64,000 nt of DNA, from NCBI RefSeq assembly GCF_003073045.1, contig NC_037590.1, positions 3,622,016 to 3,686,015 on the forward strand, in the 5' to 3' direction. The notes below the pieces were generated by a model. That model was not told the origin of the DNA and did no database searches. It saw only the letters and a program-made list of their open reading frames with translations. This document shows, piece after piece, positions 33,401-46,000 of this stretch (its first letter is position 1; every line of letters starts with the position of its first letter). This stretch comes from Pomacea canaliculata (lineage: Eukaryota > Mollusca > Gastropoda > Architaenioglossa > Ampullariidae). The position numbers were made by a program, and so were the translations under genes.

Positions 33401-36400
33401 TCTTGTCTTGATACATCATTTTTATTTTCATCTGCATTAGTATGATAGTTAAGTGAATGAATAGTAACTTGTGTAAGGAGTTGCTTATTTCTTTAGTTTT
33501 TTTTTGTTTTTAATTTATCATATCAGACACCAAAAAGGACAGTGCCAGACTATATCCCTCGACCTGATTATGCTGACCATGCTGAAGGTATGTGAAATAT
33601 AGAAAAATTCAACCTTTAAACCACTGGTCTATGTTTAAGAACCTAGTTTCACAGCTGACTACCTATTTCTTTTTTTTTTTTTCTTCTACTTCTACTGCAG
33701 GTGTCCCTGTCAGTGAACGTCAATTACGAGGCTCAACAAACATCAAGCAGTTGGATGATGAAGAACAAGAAGGCATGAGAGTTGTATGCAAGGTAAACTC
33801 TGTACTGCTTTGTGTTATCTTCTCTTTCATGACATTTTTTTTCTACCTCTTTTAAACCAAGTGTGAAAAAATAATTTTCTTAAGTTGCCTTTGCCTAACA
33901 AAGGTACTCTAACTCTTTTTTTGTGTGAATGTTATTGAAATTCTGCATTCATCTAATAATCTCCCTGATGTTTTTTGAAGAATACATGATAACAAGTGCT
34001 GTTTATAATCATTTTAGTCATATTCATGGCTTTTATGAGCATACAGAACTGTATAAATTTTGATCTGGAGGCCACATAATGTCAGCTTCCAAAATACAGA
34101 TTTTTTTAAAAAAGAACTTTGTAGAAGTTTTATGTTTTTAACTTCATTGCATTTTTACAGTTTAACTTAGCAGATACTTTGGTACATGTATATATTGTGT
34201 GGCTATACTGGATGCTCAAGTTTTTATTACTATTTGCATTAATTCAGGCACACTCAGTTTTCACCCACAAGTTTATAAAATAAAGAGTAATAATGAAGAA
34301 ACAAGAATGATTTGTTAACACATGGAATGATTTTACTCTTTCTTTTCTTCTTTTAATTTGGTCAACATGTTACATTCAGCTTGCTAGGGAGATTCTGGAC
34401 TGTGCTGCCAATGCCCTAGCAGCAGGAGTGACCACGGATGAAATTGACAGACTTGTACATGAGGCAAGTCACTCTGCTACCACTAGTCTTGGTTTCTTTG
34501 GAAAGATACAAAAGTATTTTTGTTCTGTTCTAGAGATGTTACTTTAATGGATGTTCATCTAACAGACATCTCAGAAATTTGTACAATTGTGTGTTCCAGT
34601 GTAGGTGATGTCTATGATATGCAGCAGTTGAAAGGGACAAAGTAGCATGAAATTATTATTACCAGCCTGCCAGTAGGTTGTAAAATGTCTTAAAAGCTTC
34701 ATTATGTTGGTTCCATATCTTTATAGTAAGAGTGTATTGCCTCTCCAAACTCTGAGCAGAAGGCAGGACTGTGTCATCTGCATGCATCAGCCATCATCCA
34801 ATAAGTGCGTTATCCACCACAGCAGAAGCCTGATTATGTAATGTTATTGGGAATGCTAGGAGTGGGATCTGAGTAAGAGATTTTACAAAAGTCATAGATG
34901 ATGGTCGTATCTGAAAACTAATTTTGATTTTCTTTAGTTTATAAATAGATCAGATTATCACAGTTTCTGTAAAGTCACTTTATGTGAGATTTTAAATATT
35001 ATGTGTGTGCATGCACATGCACTTTATGTTCACAGGCTACGATAGACAGAGAGTGCTACCCATCACCCTTAAATTATTATCAGTTCCCTAAATCATGCTG
35101 CACGTAAGTTTATCATTTCTTTATATTCTCCTTTACTGTTTGCCAATAAGCACAACATAAATGTTAACTTCAAATAATTTACAAAAAAAATTTTAGAAAA
35201 TAAAAGCAAAGTCATTAGCTTTGTTTTAGCTGACCGCTGTTTTTCATTGTTACTAAAAAATGTATATTTATCATAATGTACATATTTGTGGTTTATTTTT
35301 GAATTTGGAGAAAAAGCAAGGAGTTATAAATAATGAGAAAAGATTAAGAAATAACTGTGTGTGCATGTGTGTAGGTCTATCAATGAAGTCATTTGCCATG
35401 GGATTCCTGACATGAGGCCTCTACAGAATGGAGATATCATAAACAGTAACCGTCATATTTTTTTAGAATATAACGTTTTTCAGTTTTTTGAAAAGGTTCA
35501 GTTATCCCAAAAATCAGAATAAGCATATGAACATCATCAGTTGTGTATCAAAAATTAAATAATCAAAACCATACTCTGGTTTTAGGTTAAACCTTGCCAT
35601 TGTTTTTCACAAGTGTGTCTGTATACTGTTTGAAGAAGACTGACAAAAGGTTGTTGATGCTAGGAATACAAATTGACTGTAGAATACTGAGGAATTTTGT
35701 ATGCTAGACCATTAGTATGAAAGATAAATTATAATTAATGCTGTTACAAAACAGTATTGTGACACAAAAATGTTCTAATTTAAGATGTGTGCATCTTGTA
35801 TTTACTTTCAGTTGACATTACTGCATATCACCAGGGGTTTCATGGTGATTTGAATGAAACCTTCTTTGTGGGTGAAGTAGATGAAGCTAGTAAACGGCTT
35901 GTCAAAACCACATATGAATGTCTTAAATTGGCCATAGATGAAGGCAAGTCATATTAAAATCTGATTAATTACTCACATGGTAAAGTAAGAACCGAATCAT
36001 TCATCAAAAACATTATTAACTTAAAGTAATTATTTATTCCTCCTTGTTGTTTATGCGGATCAAAATAAAATTTGTTGCATACCTTTTTGTCACTTTGTCG
36101 CATGATCTGTTGAGATTTCAAGCAAAAACAGAGGTCTCAAAAGCATGTCGCTCAACATTTGCCTGTGCATCTCTTTTCATTTTTGACTTTTACAGTAAAA
36201 CCAGGTGTGCGCTATCGAGAGATGGGAAACATAATTCAGAAACATGCCCAGGCACATGGCTACTCTGTGGTGAGAAGCTATTGTGGCCATGGTATCCACC
36301 AGTAAGTATGTTCTGTTGTGACTATAAGTAAAAAGCACCCTTATACCCTTGATTCTGTTATGACCAAAGTATCCACTTGTAAGTATGCCTGATATTGTTT

Positions 36401-39400
36401 TGGCCATAATATCCACCAGTGAGTGTGCAATAGTATCCACCGATAAGTATGCTCAATTCTAGTCTGCCTGTTACTAAAATTGTTCTTGGGCTAGACATTG
36501 TCAAGCTAGATAATTTGGCAAGGAAGTAAATTCTGGCAGACAACAAAGTGTAGTACAGGGCAGTTTTGCTTCAGAGTAGAACTCTATAAATACTCTTTTA
36601 CTTTCCTGTTGAGCATGGGACGAGCAACTACTGGAAGGAAAACTAGGTACTTCAAAAATTATTGTTTGTTTTAGAATCAACATATTTCAAGAGTAATGTA
36701 TTAATAGGTGCCTCAACTTCAGTAAGTAGAGCATAAATATGTACCATAAAATATATTGTGAAAGAAAATGGAAGGAACTTTCTTCATGGTTTGTTTTTGT
36801 TTCATTTCTTTCCATTATAGTTTTATAACTCTTTCTGATAAAATATTGAAGTATGGTTTATGGTTCTATTATTTGTAGTGTGATGAGATTTTGATGTTAA
36901 GGAGAGTCATCCATCATCTCTCGTTTTCCTTCAAAATTTCTTCACTTATTTGCATTTAGATGTAAATTTATTTCAAGAAAACAAACAAGAAGCTTCCTGC
37001 TGAAGGAAATAGTTTACAGTTTAAAATTTCTTATGAAAAATTAAGTGTAAATTATCATTGTCTCCGCTGTAGATTTGTAGGTACAGTTGTTGAAATATTG
37101 CATTAAATGTATGTCACCTGCACTCTACAATGCCTTTCAGACGAGGAAAATAAATAAAATCAAAACACAGACAACAATTAAAATTTTAAAAATAATATAA
37201 TTTGAAATTTAAAAGAAACCCAAAACAAGTCCAAATTTCCCAACCCACAGTTCGAACACACGTTTCTTCCAATGTCTCAAAAATATTCAATGTTCCTTCC
37301 CACTATTCCATTCCCCACGAAGTCTCCACTTGAAACAGCAGAAAATCCACACGAAGTAGCACAAAGTATCCTCTGGTATTTAATACGAAGTTTCCACTGG
37401 CAACCCCAGGCGGATATGAAGAATATCAACAAACAGAGGAGAAAAACACAAAAGAAATCCAAAAAAAAACCTGGAGAGAAAAAAACAAAACCAATCTTTA
37501 GACAAATGCAAGTTCAACTCTTCACTATTTTAAACCATATTCATAAAATATACGCAAATATATCACACTCATCAGAAATTTCCCCATTCTTCAACATTAA
37601 ATACAGGCTCACCAAAAATCATCAGAAATACACAATCACTGAAAAATCAACAAAGATACACACTCACCTCAACAGGTTCAATGTTATACAAAGATACAAA
37701 CAAATCTGGTAACTTCCAAGTCTGTTCAGGACTTGTACAATGCAATACAAATCTGGTCAGGATTTATACCCAGGTCTACAACACCAAGTCCGTTCAAGAC
37801 TGGTTACAAAACAAAAACCGTCCGCTCTGGAGGCACTGACAGAGGAAACTGTTCCTTCTCCCCGCTCCCATCAAGGAGAAAAAAAAACCAGTCACACCAC
37901 ACACATCCAAAACACTGCCACACTCTTTAATTTGTTCTTTCAACCAAACAACCTATCAACACAACTTAATTAAACAAATACCGGCCCCTCCAATCACCTT
38001 TCCTAACTAAAAAAAAAATTTTAAAAAAACACCTTGCAGCAGGTTTGTGACACTGTACAAAAACTGTCTGCATGATTGAATAATGGATGATGTGTATTAA
38101 AAATGCTTTTGAGTTGTCAAAGTGTTGTTGGTGTAGTGGTTTGTAATCATCATTTCTCCACAATTGTTTTCTGTTTTGTAAATGTAGTCGACAAGTTTAG
38201 AAATAGTAAAAACTTTCAAGAATACTTTTACTCAAATGAGAATCTGTTCTTACAAAATCTGTTGCAATTTGTTCTTTTCCAGACTGTTTCACACTGCACC
38301 AAGTGTACCTCACTATGGAAGTAAGAGCAGTTTTGATTTTCAGTAGTTTTTTATGCATGGGAAGTGTACATAGTCAAATAGTGACCTTTTTGAGCCATCT
38401 TTTGTCATGCCAGATCACACCTTGCAGCTTTAGGCAATTACACTGTAACAAATCTGTTCTTGCGCTGTCAAAATATGTGACCTATTTTGTAAGTAAAGCC
38501 TCCATAATATTTCACTTTTATCTTTCCAGTACTTCTATTTTTTTAAAAGAAAAATATAATCAGGTCTTTTTTATTTAAATATTTACAGAGAACAAAGCCA
38601 TTGGAGTAATGAAACCTGGTCACACATTTACAATAGAGCCAATGATTTCAGAAGGTAAGTGTGGAAGAAAGAGTTTGCAAAAGAAGAAAAAATATTTTGT
38701 ATTATATTAAGCATGTCATCGTTTGCGTTGCTGGCTAAAGACTGACATCTAGTGATATACACCAACAACTCGCATTCAGATTTGCTTTAACTTATGCAGC
38801 TTTTTGTGTGTAGAACATTGATGAGTTTGAATGCTACTTTATAGGATTGTTCACTGTTTTTGAGAGAGCAGATTTATACAACTAGTTTGTATAGAGCTAT
38901 ATCATATTCCATTGCACTTCAATTTAAGGTGGCCCAGTGGTGCTGTGGTTAGCGCCTGTCACCAGTGCAGTTATAGTTGGTTTTGCTGGGATGAGGTTTA
39001 ATCTCAGGCATTCTGTTCTTTCTCTGCATGTGGCATCTGTTTACAGGGCTGGTTGCCTTGCCATGATATAGTTGCTGGCTTGGTGTAAATTCCCCACTCC
39101 ACCTCACTTCAGTTAAAATATCAAAAATATCGAATAAAGTACATGTTGAGTCATAATGATCACAGGTTTAAAGCAGCGGTTCTCAACCTTTTACGTGTGA
39201 CAAACAAAGGTACGTCCGCGCGCCCCCCTTAGCCAGCAATGTAAGCTAATTTCACTAATACCGGTATAAGAAACTCTTAAAAAATGATCACCTTCACGCC
39301 CCCCTTGTAAGCACGTCGCGCCCCACCGTTTGAGAACCGCAGGTTTAAAGTGTAAATTGTTTTACTACAGGTAAAAAATATTAATAATGTGATTTCACTA

Positions 39401-39582
39401 TTTGTATCAAAACAGGAACATGGCGAGATGAGATGTGGCCTGATAATTGGACAGCTGTGACTCAAGATGGGCGACGGTCAGCACAGTTTGAGCACACACT
39501 TCTGGTGACAGATACAGGCTGTGAAGTTCTTACACGACGCCTAGACGGCAGTGCGCAGCCCCACTTCATGGATGCTCTGTGA
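30413..39582 (+). CDS. METAP1: Methionine aminopeptidase 1
   Basis: Cytosolic, ribosome-associated dinuclear-metal protease that removes initiator Met. Thirteen exons: 30413-30529, 32585-32636, 33042-33124, 33527-33587, 33701-33792, 34380-34463, 35036-35103, 35375-35445, 35812-35943, 36196-36301, 38283-38320, 38589-38654, 39416-39582; 1,137 nt, 378 aa (human 386). The N-terminus has the MYND-like zinc region ([17 protein letters not shown], then [12 protein letters not shown]). The catalytic domain keeps the metal ligands: Asp in [10 protein letters not shown] and HGDLNETFF, His in GHGIHQLFHT, Glu in FTIEPM and QFEHTLLVT. The start ATG gives [10 protein letters not shown], matching the family. 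Introns after exons 6 and 9 use GC donors (AG|GCAAGTCA); the rest are GT-AG. A possible poly(A) signal aataaa lies at 40,332. The model is complete and looks functional. Confidence 0.97.
31000..31345 (+). mobile_element. Possible LINE RNase H relic in METAP1 intron 1
   Basis: A frame near 31,235-31,275 reads IWVPSHIG, the hallmark of the RNase H domain of Jockey/I-group LINEs, preceded by a weak leader region. Strongly decayed, so the limits are uncertain. Confidence 0.4.
37160..38040. other. METAP1 intron 10: A/C-rich segment, possible unnamed repeat
   Basis: Base composition changes sharply to A/C-rich (few G) between about 37,160 and 38,040 and returns to T-rich afterwards. The motif (a)caaatctggt occurs at 37,701 and 37,748, with related caagtccgttca/caagtctgttca. 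No coding capacity recognised. It may be an inserted repeat. Confidence 0.4.
38929..39110 (+). mobile_element. tRNA-derived SINE, copy 2 of 3
   Basis: The head ggtggcccagtggtgctg continues with tggttagcgcc (A-box-like, ~38,946) and ggtttaatctc (B-box-like, ~38,995). The body, shared with the other two copies, contains ttctgttctttctctgca, catctgtttacagggctgg and gttgctggcttggtgtaaa. It lies in METAP1 intron 12. Confidence 0.75.
39174..39342. mobile_element. hAT-type MITE, 169 bp, with 8-bp TSD
   Basis: Starts CAGCGGTTCTCAACC and ends, inverted, CTGCGGTTCTCAAAC. The 8-bp duplication gtttaaag is perfect at 39,166-39,173 and 39,343-39,350. It lies in METAP1 intron 12, 73 bases before the last exon. 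Confidence 0.9.
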
Positions 39583-41529
39583 TTTGCTAGATTCTGTATT
39601 TTGCAGATTTGAAACTTACAGGACTCCACACCTGAAGCTTGTGTGATCAGATGTTTTGCCTTTATAATGTAACTGAGTTTTGGCAAAAAACATAGTACTT
39701 ACTGTGAGTGGCCATGTTGCATTAGAGGCAATTTTTGAGAGGTCATCTGTGGTTTTAAAATGATTGCTCAGTCTTGTTTATATTCAATCAGTTGTTATGT
39801 AAGCTATTGTCTCATTTCAGGATTGTATGATGGGGGAGGGGTTTTCAATCTTGTAAATTTATTTTGCAAGAGCTTTAAATGGACTTTATTTTCTCATCTT
39901 GTTTTTTTTTCCATCTCATTTTTCACTTCTAGGCGATGGACTGGAAGGAGGCAGTTGTCTAAGCATGTGTCTGTTTAATGAACTAAACTCTTTTTCCCTT
40001 GCTGGGATATAAGATGTTATTCCTTTTGACTAGAGGTGGCCTTCAGTAAAGTCTGTTATAAATATCTACTGATATAGATAGGAATGCTGTACAGAAACTG
40101 GCAAGCCAGAAATCAAAGAGTTTTGATAGATTACTACTCTATCAGGAGGTGGACTCAGTGCAATGCTTGACCGACTGGTTGGCCAGTTATGTGGGATGCA
40201 TCTGGCAGGGTATACTTTCATGTGAAACTTTTCCGAATAACTTCTAAACTATAATCCTTTAGATTTTCTTTTGACCACTCAGCATACAAACATCATTCCT
40301 GCATGCTATATCAGGATACACATAGTACTTAAATAAAATCTCATCCTTCTTGCTCGCTAATACATTTAGCAGATGTTTTATATTAATCTGCAGGGCAAAA
40401 TGCTCTGCTTGAGACTGTGTAGAGTAAAAATGAAATGCATGGAATAAGACATAGTTGAGTTTGTATTTTATGGAGGAGCTCTTTGACACACAAAAGGTGC
40501 AACACTACCTTGCCTTGCCAAATAGCTTGTCACAGTAGTGTTGATATATCTTCAGTGTCACTGGCTGAAGCTATTGACTAGAGGCAATTACCTCCCCTCC
40601 AACTCAACTCACCTAGCATCTGAGACGGGTGTGTGCCTAAAGACCTTGTTTAGTAGCTATTCCCAGGGCAGCTTTACCTCTGGTCTGTAGCTACAGCATC
40701 AGAAGTGGAAGGTTCTTCTCTTGTATCTTCCATTACTTTCTCTCCTCTGTCGACACCAATGTAGTCCAATTTTGCATCTTTTGCCAATAGTGAAAATTGG
40801 AGGTCCAGGATTTAGACCGGATCTTTTAAATGCTGTTCTTTAACAGTAGTTGAGAAGGCCTGCCTTTCCCCCCCTTTTTATCATTGTATTTTATGTGTGA
40901 GTTTGCATGCATCTTGTGTATCTGTGCAAGAACAATTAAAACATTGAGTGAGAGAGACACCCTATTTTGTGTTGGAATTTCTCACAGATTGCAGTTCCAC
41001 ACTAAACAGGGTACAACTGTGCTGTGCTGAGACTAAAGCATTGAATCCTAGGAAGTGCTCATGAACACTTGTCTTCTTTCTTTGTATCTTTAAAGCATAA
41101 GCCAACTTCCCAACCCCAAAATACAACAGCGTTAGTCTGGTATAGGCCTGTGGAGTGATTTTCAAAGTAAAGCCAAAGAAAACATTAAGTACACACTCAA
41201 GAAATTTTTTCAGTGCATCTTGAATAGACATGCAGACTGGTATTACAAGGTTGTTTTTTTTAATTGCAATGTTTATGTGGAATGTACGCAGTCTTTGCTT
41301 ATTATGCCAGCTGTTTCAATTTTAAACGGTTGCAAGGTGAATTTTGAGACTTTGGTATCAAAGGAACAGTTGCTTGGAACAGTTGTCATGGCATCTTGTA
41401 AACTAGAACAAAGATTAATGTGTTTGTGTGATTCCAAGGTGAAAACAGATGTCTGCAGAGACCAGCACAGTGGTTTATTCATGTTTCGAGGTAGGAAAAA
41501 CAAACCCTTGATTTTGATTTTTATCATGG
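39583..41529 (+). other. METAP1 3' UTR and intergenic spacer
   Basis: No gene recognised. Candidate poly(A) signal at 40,332-40,337. Confidence 0.45.
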
Positions 41530-41714
41530 AGCAAGGGTTAGCACCTGTCACAAATACAATGAAGATGAGCTGCGCTGTTTTCAACTTTCATTCTCAGGGT
41601 ATGCGGTTCTTTCTCCACATAAGGCACCTGTTTACAGGGCCAGCTGCTTTGCCATGATGTAGCTTTAGTTGCTGGCTTGGCCTGAAACAGCAATTTCCCC
41701 CTCCTTTATTCTCT
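41530..41714 (+). mobile_element. SINE, copy 3 of 3
   Basis: Starts at the A-box-like region (gggttagcacctgtca) and keeps ggttctttctccaca, acctgtttacagggcc and gttgctggcttggcctgaaa. The 5' head is truncated or diverged. Confidence 0.65.
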
Positions 41715-43056
41715 GATTGAAGAACTTGGATCGTAGCTATACACTGAAAGCCAAAACCTACATGCAGTTATTAATTTTACAGCTTTACCTTTTTTCCATG
41801 CCATGCAGATGCTTTTTTCCCATTACTTACAAGCTGTGTATCAGGATTTTAAGAAAGTATGGTCTGCATGACAGTGCAGGCAATGTAATACTATTTCATG
41901 TAGTCAGTCTGCACTACATCTGCAGCATTTTAAAGCTAATGCATGTTAGCTATTTTTTCACATCCATTTGGCTATTGATGAGAGAATAAATTACTTATAA
42001 TTATCAAATTCTTGTTAAAAATATCCATGTTTATGGACAAGGACATGAAATCAAGGTTGATATTCTTTTCTGAATAGCTAATGGTGTAAAAACTATGTAC
42101 TAAAGCTTCTGAGATATAATGAGTATTATTTTAAATAGTTTATATAAACATTAAACAATACTAAATTTATGTTACATTTCCAGTCTGTAGATCTTTACTA
42201 ATAAGTGAGCAACCATGGATAAGGTAGCATTTAACTCAAAATTTGAGTGATATTAAAAAAGAAATAAAAAATCTTCAAAACATAGTATCTTTTCATCCCA
42301 AAAAGAAAAGCACGTGTTTATCTCAAACTGATAACTTTTATCTACCATGCTTCCCCCAAAATATGAGTCTTTAGACACTGTACATTGTTAGTACCTCCAA
42401 ACCAGTTTGCCCCATGTTGCATGTGCACAACGGATCCAACTGACAGGTCTAGATGCATGCTTCAATATTTAAACTCCAGCACCAGCAGACAAGCACAACT
42501 GAGTGTATGAAGCAACAGAGGCAGAATCCCAAGCAAGACCTCAAGAAAGCAGTCAATTTTATTCCCCTTGCTACTTACTATTCTAGAGCAAAGGAGTATG
42601 ATAAACACTAGAATCTACAAACATGCACTTTTTCTTCTAAATATAAAATGTTCTACAGTACTGAGAATTTGAATGACAGCTTACTCTCTCACTGTGGCAT
42701 TGCTTCTTGAACAAAGAGCTCTGCCAACCTAGCTATACTACCACTTTATGAAAAGATGGGGAAGCTACTTCAAGAAATTCATGTCTACGGAAGTAAAATG
42801 TCTCGGTGCAGTATGACTGTTAAACTAGACAACTGCAGAATGGCAGGGAGAAACATCATCTGGAGGTAGTGTTTCACATCAAACTTTGGAAGGGATTCAC
42901 TAATGCGGGATGGGTTCTGGAGACATGGCAGGCAGATGGGGTGAAGAAAATGGCCATTAAGTGAAAAGGATATTGCATGCTATGTAAGCCACTCTATAAA
43001 CCACTCAGAAGATAATACAACTGATTCAGAAAAAAAACAACTTTTTTGTCTCTTGA
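41715..43056. other. Intergenic and 3' UTR of the ASB3-like gene
   Basis: No gene recognised. A minus-strand poly(A) signal (tttatt on the plus strand at 42,558-42,563) lies about 495 bp after the ASB3-like stop. Confidence 0.45.
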
Positions 43057-46000
43057 TTAGTCCTCTTCCAGAAACCGCCGTCTAAATACTAAAGAGGTAC
43101 TTTTGATTTCTTCATCTAGCCTATCACTTCCATCCCATCCTTCAAAAACATCTTTCATCAGGATATAATCCTTCAGTTTTTCTGCAACTGGAAGACTAGT
43201 GACTTTCCTGTGAGGAAGAGACCCCAGGGATAAACGGATTGTCCGTCGTGCCAAATCCTGCAGCCGTTTGGGCTGAGAAAGAGTCTCGGTAAACAAGACC
43301 AAGAGGTCAGACTTCATGGTGCCAGAATAGTGAACAAGGAGTTCACGGGATGTCTTCAGGCAGCCCTTCAGAAGTCTAATGGTGATAAATGGCAGGTGAC
43401 TGTAGCAATCCACAAAGAGGCGCATGAGTTCTATGTTGCGGTGAGTCATGGCCAGAAAGAGGGGCTCCAACGCAAAGTGTGGATGGCGATCCTCATTCAT
43501 GAGACAACACTTAAGCAGATGGGTGACCTTGGCATGGGCATCTATGTCACAACCCAGCTGAAGTAAACGCCTTGCAGCAGGGAAGTTGTCTTCCTGAGCA
43601 GCTACTTGCAGGGGTGTGAGGCCATCACTGTTTATCTGAAGACAGGATACACATATGCACACATAAAACTCTGCTTCGTTAGACCTTGAACCTGATTCAT
43701 TTTCTAAGAGCAGTGTAGTACATTTTGAATTATGCAGTATTTTGGACTTTATGAGTGCTAAGTAGCCAGTTAACAAAAGATGGAAATGTAAGCCTTTTTT
43801 TTTCTTTTTAAATGGGCACTTTAGGAAGTGATGGTAAGTTGTTACCCTGTTGATAAAATGGAGAAATTAAGGGCAAATATTTTGGCTCTATGAAGTGGTC
43901 AGGATGTGAACACATCGTAGCCACAGAAACCAGATGTTTGCCCTTGATTTCCTCACGCTGTCCGTGGGCAAAGATTTAACCTTGCTTCATAACTATGGCC
44001 CTAAGCTAGTTTTTGTGACAAAGCTGGATGCTGCATCTGCTGCAGGTACACACCTGGTTAATGTCGCTGCCAGCCTCAGCCAGAAGCTGCAGAGTATGTG
44101 CATGTCCGAACTTGGCTGCCGCATGCACAGGAATGGCTGATAATGATGTAGGAGGAAGGGGTCTGGGAAGGGCTGCCAACAGGTAGGCAACAATCTCGTC
44201 ATTGCCTTTTGCACTGGCACAGTACAGTGGTGTTTGTCGCTCTCTGTTGACTGCAGTCAAGTAGCAACCTGACAAAAACAAAAAAGTTTATATAAAAGCT
44301 TAGATGATTTTAAATATCCTTCTGAGCAAAACTGAGACAGCTGCTGCACATATAAAGCAAGACATGAACATGGTTCACAAGATCACAAACAGTTCACAGG
44401 AAATAGAAATGACAGTCAACATAAGAACATCCTCACTAATGAAAGCAAGTAGAGATAGGAATATTTTGAGCAGCTGCTCAACCAACCAAGCCCTCCATTT
44501 CTGCTAATAGTCCAAAAAGTAAAGAATACCTGGACATAAAAACCTTGGCCTCATAACTGTGACAGGTATAGTAAGCCATCCAAAAATAAGAAAAACATTA
44601 GTAAAGCCCCAGGGCATGGATGGCTCTGCAAGATCTTCCAAAAAATACGATACAGAATAAACACGAGGAGAATGAAAGAAGGGTATAACCTCAAACTGCC
44701 AATGAAGGGAAACTTAGGAGAAAGCTATAATTGGCAAGGAATCAAGCTGTCACAGACAAGCATATTACTATTAATACTGGCTCATGAAACAAATAAAAGA
44801 CAAGAAAAGAGGAATCTGTTGGACGCTTATATCAGTACTGGAAGACTTATATTCTGATAACACTGTTTTGTTATCCTGCGAACACAAGGCTGCACAACGG
44901 ACAGCAAAGAAGTTGAGAAATTTCATGAATTTGTGTATCTTGACAGCCTAATAATGACAGATGGAGATGAAGAAAAAAAAAGATGATGATGCAAAGAACA
45001 GACTCACCAAAGCACATCACTTCTTTGCATAGCTGGAACCTGGAAGTCCAAACTGGTAAAGAAAACTACAAAATTAAGAAGCAAAGTCCTTTTAGTCTTA
45101 TTCTCTAGGCGTGAATGCTTGTTGATATTAGCAAAAATATGACAGAAACACAAGGTCTGAAATAAACCCTTCAGATCTTTGGGCTAAGTTGTAACCAACA
45201 AAGATATCCTCATAAGAGTGGGTGAGCTGCATTAAAATGGCAACCATAATTGGAAAAAGAAGATGGAGATGGCTAGGGCATGTGTGCAGAATGAAAACAG
45301 ATGCACCACCCAAAATAGCCTTCAATGGATAGCAGATGGTAGGAAGAAAAAAGGTGGACCAAAAGAACATGGTGAAGATCAAAAGAGAAAGAGATGAAGG
45401 ACCAGAATCTGACATGGAGCAACATAGTATGCTGCTGACAGAGAAAAATAGAGGTCTCTAATGGATGTTTTATGTACAAGCTATGTACAAAGAAGACTAA
45501 GTGTAAGCTGCACACATAAGCTACTGAAATAAAAAAAAACATAAAACAAAATCTGACCAGAATCAATAAGAAGAATTGCTGCCTTATTATAGTGCTGATG
45601 GATAGCTTCATGCAGTGGTGTTCTCAGGCCACTGCTTTCAGGCTGGTTCAAGTCTGCATCTGCCTCAATTAATGATTTCAGAATCTGAAAATAAATCAAA
45701 CCAGCACTTCCCCGTTAAAATGCTTATGTGTCATGATACAGTAAGTTCCTCTATGATATCTCACTTACTAGGTGTTTTGTCTTAGATGTAAGTTTTACAT
45801 TATTGTTTACTTGACTGTTTGCCTGCTTATCCACAAGTCTCTGCTCAAGAGCCAGCTCTGGAATCAGCTCTTTCTCAAAAAAATTGTGGACTATTTCAAC
45901 ATAGGAAGAGACTTCTAGTAATGATGCTGGCTTCAGCAAAGAAACATGTTTTGAGTTTCAGTGATTTTGTGAAAAAACATATCTGCACCAGTAAAATAAC

